Source: Gnetum montanum (Eukaryota; Streptophyta; Gnetopsida; Gnetales; Gnetaceae). Taken from it: a DNA stretch of 64,000 bases. A program made the position numbers and the translations under genes. Below, piece after piece: positions 20,959-34,700 of this stretch. The notes under the pieces are model-generated. The model was given only the letters and a program-made list of their open reading frames with translations. It did not search any database and was not told the DNA's origin. Within the stretch, counting starts at the first letter, position 1. The number at the start of each line of letters is the position of its first letter. The stretch spans positions 228,482 to 292,481 of the forward strand of contig MNCI01036292.1 in assembly GCA_015680685.1 (NCBI GenBank). The letters run 5' to 3'.

Positions 20959-22184
20959 TGTAATGATGGAAAACTTTAGTTGCTAAAAATACTGAGCGAA
21001 GTTCCGTGTACATAGTTCTAACCTCGAATCCATGGGAGGGCCATGCTAGAGTAAACGAATCTGAGGTGCCCTGAACGGTCTTGTCAATCAGATAGGGACT
21101 TACTTAATCAGTAAAATTTTGTAATAACTAGACGGTAAGATGGCGATTTCAATGAGGAGATATGATATCATTAATATCAAAGGTAACGAGAGTGATGTAA
21201 ATGATTCAAAGTGATTGCAAAATCTATATAGATAGGATGCAATAAATTGGATTTAGAGAGTGTGCAATCCCGAGATCTGAGATTTAGCTTATAAACAAAA
21301 TATGTTGGATACAATGATTACAAGTAGGCTTCGATTTAGACAAAGCACATGTCAAGAACAGGAAAGCTATTCAAAGATGAAATAAGCAAAGGCTAATCTA
21401 CCTTGTTCTAGCCAATATGGGTGCAAGGGAGTCAGACTTGAAGCAGAATGTCCGCTAACTAGCAGTTTCTGATCAAAAGCTCTTGTCAATCACCTTCGAT
21501 ATTCTCACGACTACTGATTCTCTCTCATTCTCTTGCCAATCTTTGCCAAAATTTGTCAATAATTTCCAATGAAAAATAATTTCTCAAGGAGAAAATTTTC
21601 CAACAAAGAGAAATTTTTGCGCCCCCCCCCCCCTTGATTATTGTCAACTGGAATATTTATAAGGTTAGGGTCAAGAGAAAAATACGATTTAGATGACGTG
21701 TGTCCTGAACCTACAAAATGCCATTGACTTGATGTGTTTGTGTTTGAAGCTTGCAATACTATGCTACAATATGCTCTGAAGTGTAATGTGTCGTAATCTA
21801 CCTTTGCTGGAACTTTGGTAACAAACTGTTCTACGGTTACGCTGTAATATGTTGGAGTGTGTATTGTGATGTAAGAACTGTTAATGCCTAAATTGTGTTA
21901 TTTCCATCAATTATCTACTTGCTTTATGCTACGTTATGCTACATTATGCTACATAGCATAACTCGGCGTAACATAGCAAACCTGCAAAAAAATGAAGTGT
22001 TGTCGCTGCGCTTCCCTTGTTTCCATTCAGTCTTTTTGGGATTTATTATGCTACACTGTGTAATGTAGCGTAATAGGCCCTTAGCCAAAAAGGGAACTTA
22101 CTGAGCTACGACTTGTCATAAATCCTTGCTTGAGTCACAAGATTTTGCTGAATCATTGAGGCTTCGAAATTTCATGATGTTTCA
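20959..22184 (-). repeat. Element 1 right LTR (5' LTR)
   Basis: It begins TGTAATGATGG and ends GATGTTTCA, homologous to 5279-6498 throughout. It contains a run of 12 C at 21622-21633 and a minus-strand TATA-like box near 21655-21664. The divergence from its partner indicates an old insertion. Confidence 0.92.
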
Positions 22185-22189
22185 AACAT
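22185..22189. repeat. Target-site duplication of element 1, right copy (AACAT)
   Basis: Identical to 5274-5278 and directly abuts the CA end of the right LTR. Confidence 0.9.
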
Positions 22190-24985
22190 GTCCTTCATAA
22201 TTTCAATTTGGTGGAGGTCCACTGAGCTAGGAATCAAAGGCTACAAATGACAAACTAGAATCTTTATAAAGACTTTGAGCAATGTGTTATAAACACCAAT
22301 CGATCTGTTGTGAGCTAGAAAAGTTGGATTAGGAACCTTAGGCAATAAGACAATTTAGGAGTACTTGATCTCCTTTTGAATTTGCCTCCATTTTAGCATC
22401 AAACTGAAGGCATTCATCATGTTATATCCCAAAACATTAGAAAATGACTAAAAAACTTCAACGCATCAACCATTAGGACTAGGGACTCTCGAAGCCTTGA
22501 GAGAGGACATTGTAAGGGAGAACTCAATCATGATGATGGGGGCAATGAGGGGTGCATTGTCTACATCATTAAGAAATTTTTAGACCTAAATAAAGATAAG
22601 GGAGGAACCTTCCCTTGACCACACATTAGCCCAGTAATTTTGCATCTCTCATGCAATGTCTTTATGATCATGCAAGCAAGTCTGCCCTAGGAGAATACTA
22701 TTAATTTGTTTTCTTTCGTTGGATTTGGCTACAACAAAATAGAATTAGGTATTTCTACCTCCCTCCTTGATCCATCACACTTGAGATCTTTCCTTCCAAT
22801 ATTGTTCTTCTTCCTTAATCAAGTTTTCAAGCTCCACCAGTAGGTTATGCTCCTCCTCCTCCAAGCTCTTCCCACTCTCCTACCTAGATTGAACCTCACA
22901 CAACCATTGTTGAAGCATCACCTGAGTTTCCTAAAATGAATAATTCTTAGACGCTTATAGGATTTTATCTATTTTTCAAAACAAGTGAGACCCTACTAAA
23001 GAAATTCCTTGAGATTAGTCTGAGAGGAGGTGTATGTGCCCTAAATTTCTACAACCAACATGCATAACCACCTCTTAGATAGCCAAGCTTGTTTGAACTA
23101 AAATGGGATTGGAAAAAGCCTATGAGGAAGAACCAAGCAAACCAAGGCATGATGATCAAAAGTAGTTCATTCATGCCCTTGAATCAAAACCTCATAGCTC
23201 ATGAGAATGTCAACACTAATCCAAACCCTATCAATATGTGACATGACATGGTCATGTCCCTTCCTCCTATTACTCTAGGTAAATTGAAAGCCCTAAATGT
23301 CAAGGTTGATAATGTCATGATACTACAAGAATTCTAGAACTCATGACTTTTAGGATGGAATTTAATGTTGACATGAATCTTTTTCCATGCATGCAATCAC
23401 TAGTTGAAGTCCCTGATTAACCATGATATATGTTTTGAAATATTCCTTGCAATTCTAATAAGTTCCTATAGTTTTTCATTCCAACATTAAAGTCCATAGA
23501 ATTTTGTGATCTATAGCCCTACCCTTAAAATAAAAATAGTGAGGCTCCAAGCCAATTTTTCCAACACATCAAAAGGGGATCAAGAAAGAGTAGCCAACCA
23601 TTCCAATTATCCCTGGGAACTCATAAAATAATAGAACCATCCCTATCACCATAGTGCATTACAATTGATGATATATAGCTTGGTCTCTTGTAGGCATACT
23701 ACCGAATGGCTTTCTTCTTACACCAATTCTTTAAGGGTACTTCTTCTATACAGGGTACCCTAGCCCTTGTAATTCCAAAAGAGGATCTTCATGGTCTACT
23801 AGTAGACCATTTTTTGTAGACCTCTTTGAGGTTGGTTTGAGACTTGAGGTCAATGTCAAACTATGTCTTCTTAAGTGACATTACTTGTTCAGTAGCCTTG
23901 CCAACCTGGTTTGGCACATCAGCCATGTGGAACCCTTGAGCATCTTCTATAAAGATTTTTTTGGCCATCAAATCAAAAGAGGGCTAGAACAAGCCATGCA
24001 CAATCAATAGACAACCAATCACCCAGAAGTAGAAGTTCCCCTCAAATTGGGACATTTGGTAGACTAACAAGCAACTCCTTCCTAGCAAGAGATGAGTTTG
24101 GGAATGCAGGGGAAATAGTCCCTGGCACACATCCATACCGAATTCCTCAACTAAACAAGGGAAAACCACATTCCCTTGTCCTAGTGGAGGAGAAGGTAGT
24201 AGGGAGACCCTCCCCTTCTTCCCAATCAACATCCAACTTTCCTTTTGGCCCTTTTTGTCCTGGCACTTAAGAGTGCACTTTTCATTTCTAGGTAGAATGA
24301 TTGGTCTTTTTGCACATTGTGCATGCTTGCATCTATCCATGGGGATCCTGAGCAAGCATAAGCTCCCTCAAAAGCACATTTTTTTTATTCGATGATCAAT
24401 CATTCCTCCCTAGAAGGCAAGTCAATAATGACCTCTTTCAACATGTTTTCAAGGGACAATGATCACCAAACACAAAACCATGCATATTCTATGTGCTCCT
24501 TGGTTGTCATAAACCTATCAAAGGAGATGAACTCCCTAAACTATCCTAGCACTACCCAAAGGAAATCCTCCATCTAGAGTTCCTATGGAACCTTGAACAC
24601 ATATACCTAACTAGGGCCCTAGAGTATAACACAATCTCCCAATGTGCTCATAGGCACTAGTACATCAAAGCCAATCCATGCACACTGAAAAACCAATGTT
24701 TCCTTAACAAGACCTAATCTTGATCCTTAAGGGATTTAAACATAAATAGGATGAGGTCCCTCGCAATTGACCTAACCTGGAACTCCTCCACAAACCAAGA
24801 TGTAACTACCCATTATTTGATAACGTCAAGCTTGAGCCTTGTCCCATAGGATACAAATCAACTAATCAAGCTCAACTCCATAGTGTGGATGTCCTCTTGC
24901 AATGGTCCTTTGACTTGCAACCTCATGGTGTCACAATCCTATACAATAGCCTCAACACCTCCATCTCTTGCACTCATGTTTTGTT
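22185..24985 (-). mobile_element. LINE copy A, 5' half (ORF1 end, endonuclease, first part of reverse transcriptase)
   Basis: Minus-strand continuation of the LINE whose 3' half is at 3080-5278. Similarity to LINE D places the ORF1 part at about 24985-23980, the endonuclease N-terminus at about 23800-23690, and reverse transcriptase at 22400-22185, ending exactly where element 1 interrupts the FIQDQ motif. Unlike LINE D it keeps the roughly 1.2 kb between endonuclease start and reverse transcriptase. The 5' end is fuzzy; similarity to LINE D stops near 24985. Stops and shifts are frequent. Confidence 0.75.
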
Positions 24986-26239
24986 ACACTTATTACATAT
25001 AGGTAATATGAATGGGTAACATAAAGAAATACTACTTGCTCAAGAAAGGAACATAGCACAAATGAATGTAAGATTAGGTTGTACTATTCAACCTCGAATA
25101 TCATGTCAACTAGTGTATCAAATGTTGTTCTTCCATGTAACAATATTATAAACATGTTATGCAATAATGTCATAATTTTGTTTCTAATAAAATTACACTA
25201 AATACAATATGAAGTTGAATTTAACAATAGCTTAAGCTTATGATTTACATCATATTCCAATGTAAAAGAACAACCATAGAAAAGCAAAGCATGTCTAACA
25301 ATACATAAAAATTACTAAAAGAACAATAATCATTCAAACAACCAAGTGATACCTCTATCCATGAGAATCATGAAATTAGAACTATCATGCTTACACATAT
25401 ACAATCACACATACACACAAAGAGCATATTGTAATATTTTGTAACCAATCTACATAAAACATAACATTTCTATCAAATCAAATTCTAATTGCCCTACAAA
25501 TAGATAATCAAGACAAACAAGTAGCTTGCTATAATGCGTTTATCCTATAACAATACCAAAATCTTAAATATTTCTCAAAAGAACACATGAAACAATGCTA
25601 AAAATCTACCATAATAAATATTTCTAGTGAATTGAACATATTGACAGTCATGTAAATCATCAACTATCTATTCCCCTTTCTACCTTGATATAGTAAATGT
25701 GAATTTATTTCAACCAAGTAAATACACTAGTTCTTTCTATGTACAATAGAAAAAAAAGTTTGATTTCTTTAATTTTAAATTCTCTAATCAAGAAAATTAA
25801 AATTCCAATTATTGTAATTTATTACCTTTAATTTCTTGACATAGAGGATACTAATTTTCTCAAGAAATGAGAAGTACTAACATTTCCACCCAAAAGCAAT
25901 TACCAAAGAAAATAAATCTAAGATTTCAAAACATAAAAAAAAAGATTACTATTATGAATAATGAAAAGCAAAGAATTGTATTTGCTAATAATGATAAGAC
26001 ACTTTTTTCGATAATCATATGCTAGATTTAGGAATCCAAAACATTGATAAATAGTATATGCCAGTGTATTAGTGTTCATCAATCACCATATTGTAAAGTT
26101 ATTGTCAAACCTTGTCACTTCAAGAGAAAAAAACACTATAGTGAGAAAAGTGAATCATAAGCTCATTGTATAATAAAGCTACCCTAATTTCTCTAACACC
26201 ATCTTTCTATGTTTAACATCAATGGTACATTTACATTTG
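24986..26239. other. AT-rich stretch without a gene
   Basis: About 1.25 kb of very AT-rich DNA with no frame resembling a protein domain, no clear LTR ends and no tRNA-like boxes. I see nothing further in it. Confidence 0.6.
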
Positions 26240-29200
26240 TTAAAGTCCAATTGTTGGACACCTCCATGAGAGTTAGGCTAGGCAAGAGCTTGGAAAGGAT
26301 GGTGCTAAGTAGATACTATATACAAAGAACAAAACTTCATGGGAACAACAATCATGAGCTTGGTGGTTGAATGAGGGGGACATAAATACAAGTTTCATCT
26401 TTATTGCTACTAAATATCTTCATTGTTCGAAGAGGAATACATCGACTCAAGGTTGATAGGATTATCACCAATGGTACTAATATTATGCAAGATTTCACTA
26501 CTTTCTAGAAACCCAAGTGGTGTTTGTTCCCATCCAAATTTTCTTAAAACCTCAAGATAACTATTGACACAACTTTATCTTGAAGCAGGACATATGAGAA
26601 GTAGTTGCTTAGATGCAGCTTGTAAGGGAACTAGGCCTTGATGGATGGCCTAGTAATTTTTTTTAGGATACTTTGATGTTATAGGTCATTTTATTAGGAA
26701 TACCTTAAATATTTTGTAATCAAGGGGGTGAGCTCATAGATATATGAATTACTCCAAGGTAGTGTTAATTCCAAAGAAAAAGATGCTTTGATAGCTTCAA
26801 ATTTTTGACTAATTGGAGTTCGTAATACTTGTATGGGGGCTTTCACAAAAGCTTTCATTATGTGGCTCAAGCCTCTCCTTCACTAGCTTGTCTAGGACAA
26901 CCAATCAAGCTTCATGGAAGAAAGACTAATCTAGGACTAAATTATTTTGAACCTTAAGTTGATGCTTTCTAGTCAAGTTGCATAAGTTCCCATGTATGTC
27001 AAATTCAACATTGTTAAAGCTCATGATTCTCTTAGCTAGGAGGAAATTTTGATTAGTAAAGAATTCAACAAAAATTTTGCTTGGCTTTACATCCACATTC
27101 AACTATTAGGAACATTCTCCTTTGAAATTAATTGGAGATTGCCATGATTTTCTACCTTAAACATGTATTGAGACAAGGAGACTTGTTCTCTTGTTACCTC
27201 TTCATCATTGTCATAGATATCATGTAGGATTACTTAGCTAAGGCCAAAGTAATTGGGATTTAGGTTGTTAGGATTAAGAGTATAGTTAAACACTTTGCTT
27301 TCCACCAAAGAAACCATCCATGACACTCAAGTGAAGTCTTGACAAATCTAGAAAGAGAACTAGGATTTGTGGTTAATTGGGCAATATCCTTGGTCCACAA
27401 CTTTCACATTGCCCCTAGTCTAAAAAGTATCTCATCTTCTAGGGTTAGGCCCTAGTGATATGAAAGACTCTTACATAATCATACCCATCTATGCCTTTAA
27501 CAAACAAGCCACTAAGGATAGACACCTTCAAAGTACACAAGGGTAGGTTGGTTCATGGATAAACAACTTCCTTTGTAGCAAGGGTAGGATCTTACTCTCC
27601 ACATCTATTCTTGTAGCCACGATTAGGTATGTTGCCTCTATTCTCTTTCCCACTTCATCTATTCTCCATAGAGTAGGCACAATCATAAAATAATTTATTT
27701 CATCTAGAGGGAATAATGGGTCTAAGACCCATCTAGTACATTGGGATGAGGCAACTAGCCCCAAATACAAAGGGGGTTGTGTGTTCCTAAATTTAAGGAT
27801 TATATTCCCAATGGCCTGACTAGACTTCTTGGATTATATTTAGAGCCAAGATGAAACTCCATGGATCATAGTTATGCATAAGAATTAGTAGACTTAGAAT
27901 GCCTATCAATTTTGACTTCCATGTCTGGAGAATGTTGTGTAGGTAATTTACAATTTTTAGCCAATTATGCAGTCCTTGATTTGTCTCAGCTAAGGTACTA
28001 TTAGTGGCAAAATATGGCATCATGGAAGTATGGACAACTCTTTGCAAAGGAAAATTTCTTTAAAAATAATAGTGTTTATTTGGCTCCTTCATAAAAAGGA
28101 AAAAAAAACAAAATCGTTTCAAATAAGGCATGAAATGATGCTTGACCACAACCACATCATCTGCACATATAGGATCCCTAAAACATTTGAACATATTTTC
28201 ATTGAATTCATTTTTTCTTGCTTGGTTTGGCTTGTACGGTCTTGTCCTACATCCATGCATTTATCAATGATTGCTTCTCTACCATTAATTTTTTGATAAT
28301 TTGGAAGAATCTTGATAATTTTTGGCTTCCACATTGAACCTTCATTGCTACCTTGAATTGTTACTATAAAGACTTGTAGACTTCCTTGGATAATTCATTG
28401 AAACTTCATTGTTTTCTTCAATCTTGAACATTTAAGTTGGCAATGTAGGACTTTGATTGGGATGCAAATCTATGGTAGTTGATTGTCCCTATTGAAAGGG
28501 ATAGGATCCTTCTTCAACTAGTGGGATAGAATCCTTGACTGCTAATATGATCCTATTACATGATATAGTCTACAAGACATTGCTCTTTTTTTCCTATAAG
28601 GAATTGCAACTTCAAACTACAGTCAAATTCTTAGGTCCTTTGTTTTACCACTATGGCATTAGGCCATCAAATTGATGAAGAGTTACTTTGTTCAATTTGG
28701 GAATTCTTTAAAACTACTTGTTGTTCATTTTGCTTTTCTCTTATGTCTGTAGTTGTGATGCAAGTTTAACCTTCAATGTTTCTTTAGAGCTTATTTGGAG
28801 TAGAAAAGGGCAAATAAGCATTTTGGATTAATCCTATCCCTTTGGAGTTTTATGAGGGTGGATTTTGAGGCTTGGGTAGCTTAATTGGCTCTTATGCCAC
28901 CATGTAGGTGCTTTAAGTCCCTATATATTCACCGGGCACAATTAGTCACCAAGGGTGGGGTAGATTACTTTCTTTTTATAGGAAATGTCCAAATTATTTG
29001 TTGTTGACATTGGACCCATGATTCTGCAAGATTTCTATTGTTATCCACGTAGATGCTACCAAATTGACTTAGCTTTTGCATAGGCTTAGCATACTTGAGA
29101 ATGGACTTTGTGCAAGTAGTTTCTTAGAGAGGTCTATTCAGAGGTTGAAATGAAGCTACATGCCTAGGTGGGGAATTTACTGAGCAATTTGGAGAGTTGC

Positions 29201-29480
29201 ATCTGATGAAGGCATAAGATCTAGTTAAGGCCAAAGAAGTGATCAAAAAGTAACATAGGAGTACAACAATACAAAAGTCAATAGGATCATTGAAGAAGTT
29301 GAAGAGTATTTGAAGGGGATAGAGGCCAAAAGAAGGATTGAGCTCAACTACTTACTATGTGAAATGTAGCAAAGAGAACCTTAGTAGCATATGGCTAAGG
29401 AGGCTTCACTCAAGGTAGAAGAAACTATTAGGGCAAAAAAATCAAAGAAAAGTCAAAGGAAATCCACTTAAATGAGTAAG
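26240..29480 (+). mobile_element. LINE copy E (L1-type), degenerate
   Basis: Plus-strand frames, heavily broken, follow a LINE ORF2. At 26590-26660 a segment resembles the region before the reverse transcriptase fingers. At 26860-26935 there is WLKPLLH, then QSSFMEERLI. At 27170-27235 LRQGDLFSCYLFIIVIDIM matches the conserved RQGDPLSPYLFIL block. At 27530-27790 the thumb region ends in a HWVSW-like segment, and at 28060-28230 a zinc-binding (zf-RVT) region ends TFEHIFIEFIFSCLVWL. Positions 29200-29470 are Lys/Glu-rich and coiled-coil-like, as in LINE copies A and B. The endonuclease is missing or unrecognisable. It is inactive. Confidence 0.7.
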
Positions 29481-30229
29481 AAGAACAAGGAAGGGAGGAT
29501 GTAGGATTCCTAGTCATCAACCTCCAAAATTTAGTGCAATTTTTTTAAAAGATGTACATGTAGCTATACTTACACTAGAAACTCATAGAAATGTGATACA
29601 TATAATTATGGGTTGATGACAAGGACTATGTACCTCCTTCCCCTCCTAGTTAAGGTTGTTGTTGAAAGACCCTGTCGCTTTTCATAAACCTAAGAATTAA
29701 CACATCATTTGTTTATTAGCTTGACACTTTTCATTACTTAGGAAGCTAGAAAACATCAAACAATTATGTGACTTACTTGTCTCCAAGTTTCAATTTACAA
29801 GCGATACCAATTGATGTGCTTGGATATATTCCTAATCCTCCACTATGTTTCAACCAAACCAAATCATTTAATTTATAAAATTTTTGGGAATTAAAAATGT
29901 ATACATTTCAAGAACTTTACCCATGCCATGTGGCATTGTAATTTCCCTTTGAGAGTCATCTAACTTAAAGAAACTAGTCATCATCCATATGATTACTAGT
30001 TGTGAATTTAGGTGAATTCCTTATCCTAGGGTTCAAAGGGCTTCTAACCATAATTCGTGTGGGTTCATTTCATGAAAAACAAATAAACATGCATTGTCAC
30101 ACATATAATTTCCTTTGGAAAAATAAAATAATATGATTGTTGATAAATAAATAGGGTTAGCAAATTGAAACAAAAATAAATAAATAAAAATTTACTTTAC
30201 ATAAATAGGAATATCTAACTAAGAAAAAA
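29481..30229. other. Unassigned non-coding stretch
   Basis: No gene is seen. The sequence TGAAAGACCCTGTCGC near 29665 looks like the start of an LTR, but no matching end or target duplication was found, so no element is called. Confidence 0.4.
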
Positions 30230-31900
30230 TGTTCATTAATAAAAACAACTTACTCCAATGAGACTTCTAGGCTTCCAAGATTCTTCTATCCTCATTACAC
30301 ACTTTAAAGAAAGTCATTGTGCATCTCAAATATGTTTTAAATGCAATATAAGAAGCACTACCTTGCATCTTACATTAAAGACTGTTACAAAACTAGGGTT
30401 TGTTTCTCAAGGGAATCCATCAAAGGCTAATGATGACAAAATCTAACTATGATGTGACAAAGTAAATAATTTGAAATTTGTGTAAGTTTACAAAATATTA
30501 ATTTGATTCATCTTTCACACAAACTAATGATTTAGACTCAATTAGCAACTTGCATAATCATGTTGAATGACTTGAAGCTTTGCATTAAGATCCTCTAACT
30601 ACAAAAGTTCATTTTCTTTGACATCCAATTCATTATCTTCATTTTTAAGGCTTTTACTTTCTTCTTCCAATTTTAGACATCATAAACTTGGCAAATGAAG
30701 TTTGAAAGTAGGGCTTGAATTTTTAGCAAACAAATATAATTCTAGGGAAAGAACGAGAGCTTAGAGTAAATATGAAAATTTTAATTGTCAACATAGTTGG
30801 AAGTTTACGATGTTTTTCTCATAACTTTAAAGTGATACTAAGTTCTTAAGTTATGTGCATATATTAAACACATTTACACTTGAGGACTCTATAAGTAATA
30901 AGGCACAAAAACTAAACTGTACCAAGTAAAATAAGAATTATAGTCTCTAATATTTTTAAAAGTAATTGGAATATAGGGTAGATTTACATATCTAACAAGT
31001 GATAGAATAAATCAAAGGAACCAAAAATTAGCAAAGCATAAGGAAAATAGCAATCATCATTTTAGATGTCATTAGCACCAAGGGTACTAAAATTTAGATT
31101 TAGAAGAAAACAAAGAAAATATAGAAATAGTCACTCTCATAGATGTCATTATCATGGCTATTAAAATCTGAATTAGGAGTTGATAAAGGAAATAGAAAAT
31201 CAACCTTGTAAAGAACATTTAGCTAGAGATCCTTGAAATTCAAGATCCAAAATTTGATTTAGTAGCAGACAAAACTAAAGAAAATCTACTTTAAATTATA
31301 ATTTTCTTGAGTAGCTAAATTCTAATAAGAAAGGGAAATGAATTTCTGAATTTTCATATTAATAGCAAGTAAATAGCAAAAAGGAAAATAGATTTAGATT
31401 CTAATATTTACCCTTTTCTTTTCTTTCCAAAATAGAAAACCAACATAATGTTCTTACCAATAAGAATTATGGAAAAGTAACATGCTCTTTAACAATGAAC
31501 CATCCTTATGAAAGGCATAACATTTTATTTCTGGAGAAAAGAAAGGCAAATTTCATAGCCTTAAATATTAGATGAAATGAAAATGAGCAATTAAAATCTA
31601 CAATGTGTCATTGCTTATTTTCAACCTAGCTTAACAACCATGAAAAATTAACATGGTATCAAATTTTTTGTGATCTTAAGTTTTTTCAACCTCTCATGTT
31701 TTCACATTGAGAGAAATGTAGGCTTGAACAAAGGACCATTCAATAATGGATTAGGACATGATAACTCTCTTGGAAACCCTTCAAAAGTTGACCCAAAAAT
31801 GCTCAACAAAATAGTACATGTGCACTTCACAAAGATACCAAAAATTATCAATATGCATTAATTTTTTTTATTTTAAAATGAGTACTCAATGATCCCTTTG
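30230..31900 (+). repeat. Repeat family R, copy 1
   Basis: This 1.7-kb non-coding repeat aligns block by block with 53800-53890 plus 56530-58660. Shared blocks include one around TTGCATCTTACATTAAAGA (30362), a TGCATATATTAAACAC block (30855) and a CACATTGAGAGAAATGTAGG block (31700). Fragments also occur at 2500-2700 and 52616-52760. No terminal repeats or coding capacity were recognised, so the class is unknown. Confidence 0.75.
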
Positions 31901-32179
31901 GCCATCCAACTATCACACACCAAGTTCCTCCAACCGTACAACATGTTGTAGCCTACACAAGAAGAACACTAGGGTTGGATAAAATGATGGGAGTTAACAC
32001 CATGAAGAACCTACAAGAACTAAGCCCTTGTAGCTCACATAAGAGATCACTACCCTTGGATAGAATGATGGGTTGGCATTCCTTTATAATAATATTAAAA
32101 ACATTAAATATCAAGTGCACATGACCCAAAAAAATGCTATCTCATAAGCCCAAAACATGCATGTCCTAAAATACTAGAA

Positions 32180-33368
32180 GATAGATTCCAATTGGTGGAA
32201 ATGTTGGATTGGAAACCAAGTAGCTATGAGGGTTTTGGCAAATATGCGGAGCATAACATAGGTGGAGTAGGAGTAAGTAGTGTCAAGGATGAGCCCAAAG
32301 ACAAAGTAAGGGCCAGGGTGGATGCAATGTTTGGTGTGGGCTTAGGTATGAGGTCTAATGTGGGTTATAAAAAGGTAAGTGATTTGGGTGGGGTTGGTGG
32401 GGGTTCCCTCTCCATGGTGCCACAATGATGGAGGTATTGAAGTGTGCATATACCATGAAGGATCTATGAGGCTATAGGTTAAGGTCCCCCCCCCCCTCCC
32501 TCATGAGGGGTTGAAGACAATGGAGTTAAGCCTCATTGGAAAGTTTGTGTCAGCCAACGCTAGTTCCAAACTAGATCTAGTGAAAAAGTAGGTGGTCATG
32601 CCTTGGGGTTTTTCCCTATGGAGGTATGTAGACTTTTAGAGGACCCATTATTTTTTTCTTTCCAATCTATCATGAACTAAGATAAGCTTCTTCTAGGTCA
32701 TCCTTGGTTCTTTGGAGACATTAGCACCTTGGTGCACATAGGGATCTAGATATCTTTTCTGGGGAACCTATGTGGATTCATGCTTTAGAGATTCCATGGA
32801 AACTTTGGATATCAAACTTCCTTAAAATTCTAGTTGGGTTTTTTGGGGAGTTTATAGCTTTTGATAAGTTCACCAACCCCATGGAAAGAATGGCTTTCGC
32901 TCAATTCTATGTGTGGTCAGTGTCACTATGGGATCTAGTCTATGAGGCAGTCCTTGACCTTCCAATGGGAAAAGAGAAAGTTTTTATAGAATACAAGAAT
33001 GTCTTGACAAATAATCCTGTGATGATGGAGCCCATGGAATCTAAGTATTGTAGTCTTTGTGGCAAGATTGGCCACTTGATACCTGTCAAGTGAAGTAGAA
33101 GGCCCTAAGCCCAAAATAGAAAACTAGGGATGGCTAGATGATGATTGCTAGGCAAAGGTACTTGCCCCAAGGTCTGACACAGGGCATGGATCCCTTAGTA
33201 TCACCAACCCTAGGGAGGGTTCCCCAAGGGAACTCAAGGAAGGATCTACCAAGGTCCTAAGTAAGCATGATGCCCAATCCTCAAGATGTCAAGACTAGGA
33301 CTAAACTGAGGGAGCTTTTCCCACTAGGTGGATGGTTATCTATTTTGAGGGGGAGAAATATACCATTT
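32180..33368 (+). pseudogene. LINE copy B, ORF1 region
   Basis: The plus strand encodes the ORF1 protein of an L1-type LINE. A frame at 32192-32428 is Gly/Val-rich. At 32770-33093 the DUF4283-like domain reads ILVGFFGEFIAFDKFTNP, followed by YCSLCGKIGHL, a CCHC zinc knuckle whose last Cys is lost by a frameshift or change just before a stop. The region is homologous to LINE D at 61880-61000. Element 2 is inserted downstream at 33369 and the LINE resumes at 40129. Confidence 0.7.
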
Positions 33369-34435
33369 TGTTGATGCATAAATTTTGGTCACACCAACAC
33401 CAGGAAAGAAAACTTGTTTTAGAAGACTATTGCCCAGGGCGCCTCCCATATGTGTACAAAAACCCAAGAATAGTCTCAGCTAGAGAGGGCTACATGCCCT
33501 TTTGCAAAAAATAAACTAGAAAGAAATATGGAATTTAAATTAAATAATTATCTTTAATAAAATAAGTAATTAAAATAACTAAATTTTCCTTAGTCCTACT
33601 ATTGCTGCTGGTCCGTGACTGCCAATGGTATCCACCATTGGGTAGAAAGACCGTTATCGCCATGAGGGAGGGAGGGAGAGAAAGAGAGAGAAAGAGACTG
33701 CCCACTGCAATTTGCACAAGGTAGCAACTGCAATTCTTAAATCTTGCTACCATCTGTCACTTTTTGTGCATCACCATAGAGAGGAAGATCGTTCACCCAT
33801 GCCTACACCACCGTGACAAGCTCCTACTATCGCCAAGAAGACCTACAAGGATCCAATTTTGAGCCACTGGCTCCTGCCTTGGACCCTCCTCGAAGATCAA
33901 CTAGAAGCCTATAAAGAAAAGAAAAGAAAAGAGGAAATTGCTGCTTAGTGGAGAGGAAGTTTCCCCTTTAGGCTGATAGCCAAAGCCTATTTTTGGGAAC
34001 TCTCCTCTCCATGATCTAAGATTGTTTGGGACTCCCTCCCTTTGTTGATCCAAGAGCCTCCCTCTAGACTCCTTTTATAGCCACTACGGCCATCCATAAT
34101 GATGCATACATTTCATGTAACAACTACAAAAACCACCACCACTTCTTGTATAATAACTCCGACATTATTCAATTAAGTGCCCACTTGTGTCTGTAGCCAT
34201 AGTAACTTTCGAAATATCTACTACTAATGATCATAACCACCATCATTAATGACTGTAATTACTGTAACTTTAGAAACATTTGCCACTAATGACCATAACC
34301 ACTACTATTAATGACCACTACCTGACAGTTTAAATGCCCACTACTCACATGATTTTTACTATGGTTATTAAGGGACAGAAATAGAAACATTGATAATCAT
34401 GGCCCCATGCGAGCATGGGAGTGTTGACATCAACA
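33369..34435 (-). repeat. Element 2 left LTR (3' LTR)
   Basis: TG...CA ends. Aligns with 39035-40128. Contains a GA-rich run near 33665-33702, an AAAAG repeat at about 33915-33935 and a minus-strand TATA-like box (CTATAAAAG) at 34072-34080. Confidence 0.92.
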
Positions 34436-34455
34436 CTTAGCCCCCAAACTTTTAA
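34436..34455 (-). promoter_or_regulatory. Polypurine tract of element 2
   Basis: On the minus strand, AAAGTTTGGGGGCTAAG abuts the TG of the 3' LTR, the expected place for the plus-strand primer. Confidence 0.6.
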
Positions 34456-34700
34456 TTGCATGCCAGTGCAAAGAACAAGACCATAGAAATTTTTAAAGGA
34501 GATGTAATAGGTAGTGAGTCACAAAAATCACAAAACAAGCAAATGGAAACTTCAAAGTAAACTATATTAACCTAAACATGATTAAAATAAGTAAATAATC
34601 AAAAGAGAACTAGACGTGGGCCATCTGAACCACACCATCTTATTTAATTAAACTTTAAATATATAATTTTATTTATTTCAACTACATATATATATATATA

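Larger units (their letters stand above)
5279..22184 (-). mobile_element. Element 1: Tat-lineage Ty3/gypsy LTR retrotransposon
   Basis: This 16.9-kb element lies on the minus strand with two LTRs of about 1.22 kb (TG...CA ends), a perfect AACAT target duplication, a primer-binding site and a polypurine tract. Minus-strand order is gag (20361-18377), a Pro-rich linker, protease (17597-17060), a spacer with tandem repeats, an unrelated plus-strand gene (12801-15800), then reverse transcriptase, RNase H, a second archaeal-type RNase H and integrase (11420-8150). The NAGATYQ reverse transcriptase motif and the dual RNase H mark the Tat lineage. Stops throughout the ORFs and changed integrase residues make this copy inactive. 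It sits in the reverse transcriptase of LINE copy A. Confidence 0.92.

Noticed and set aside
29665-30060. A solo LTR starting TGAAAGACCC
   Set aside because: No matching CA end, partner copy or target duplication could be found.
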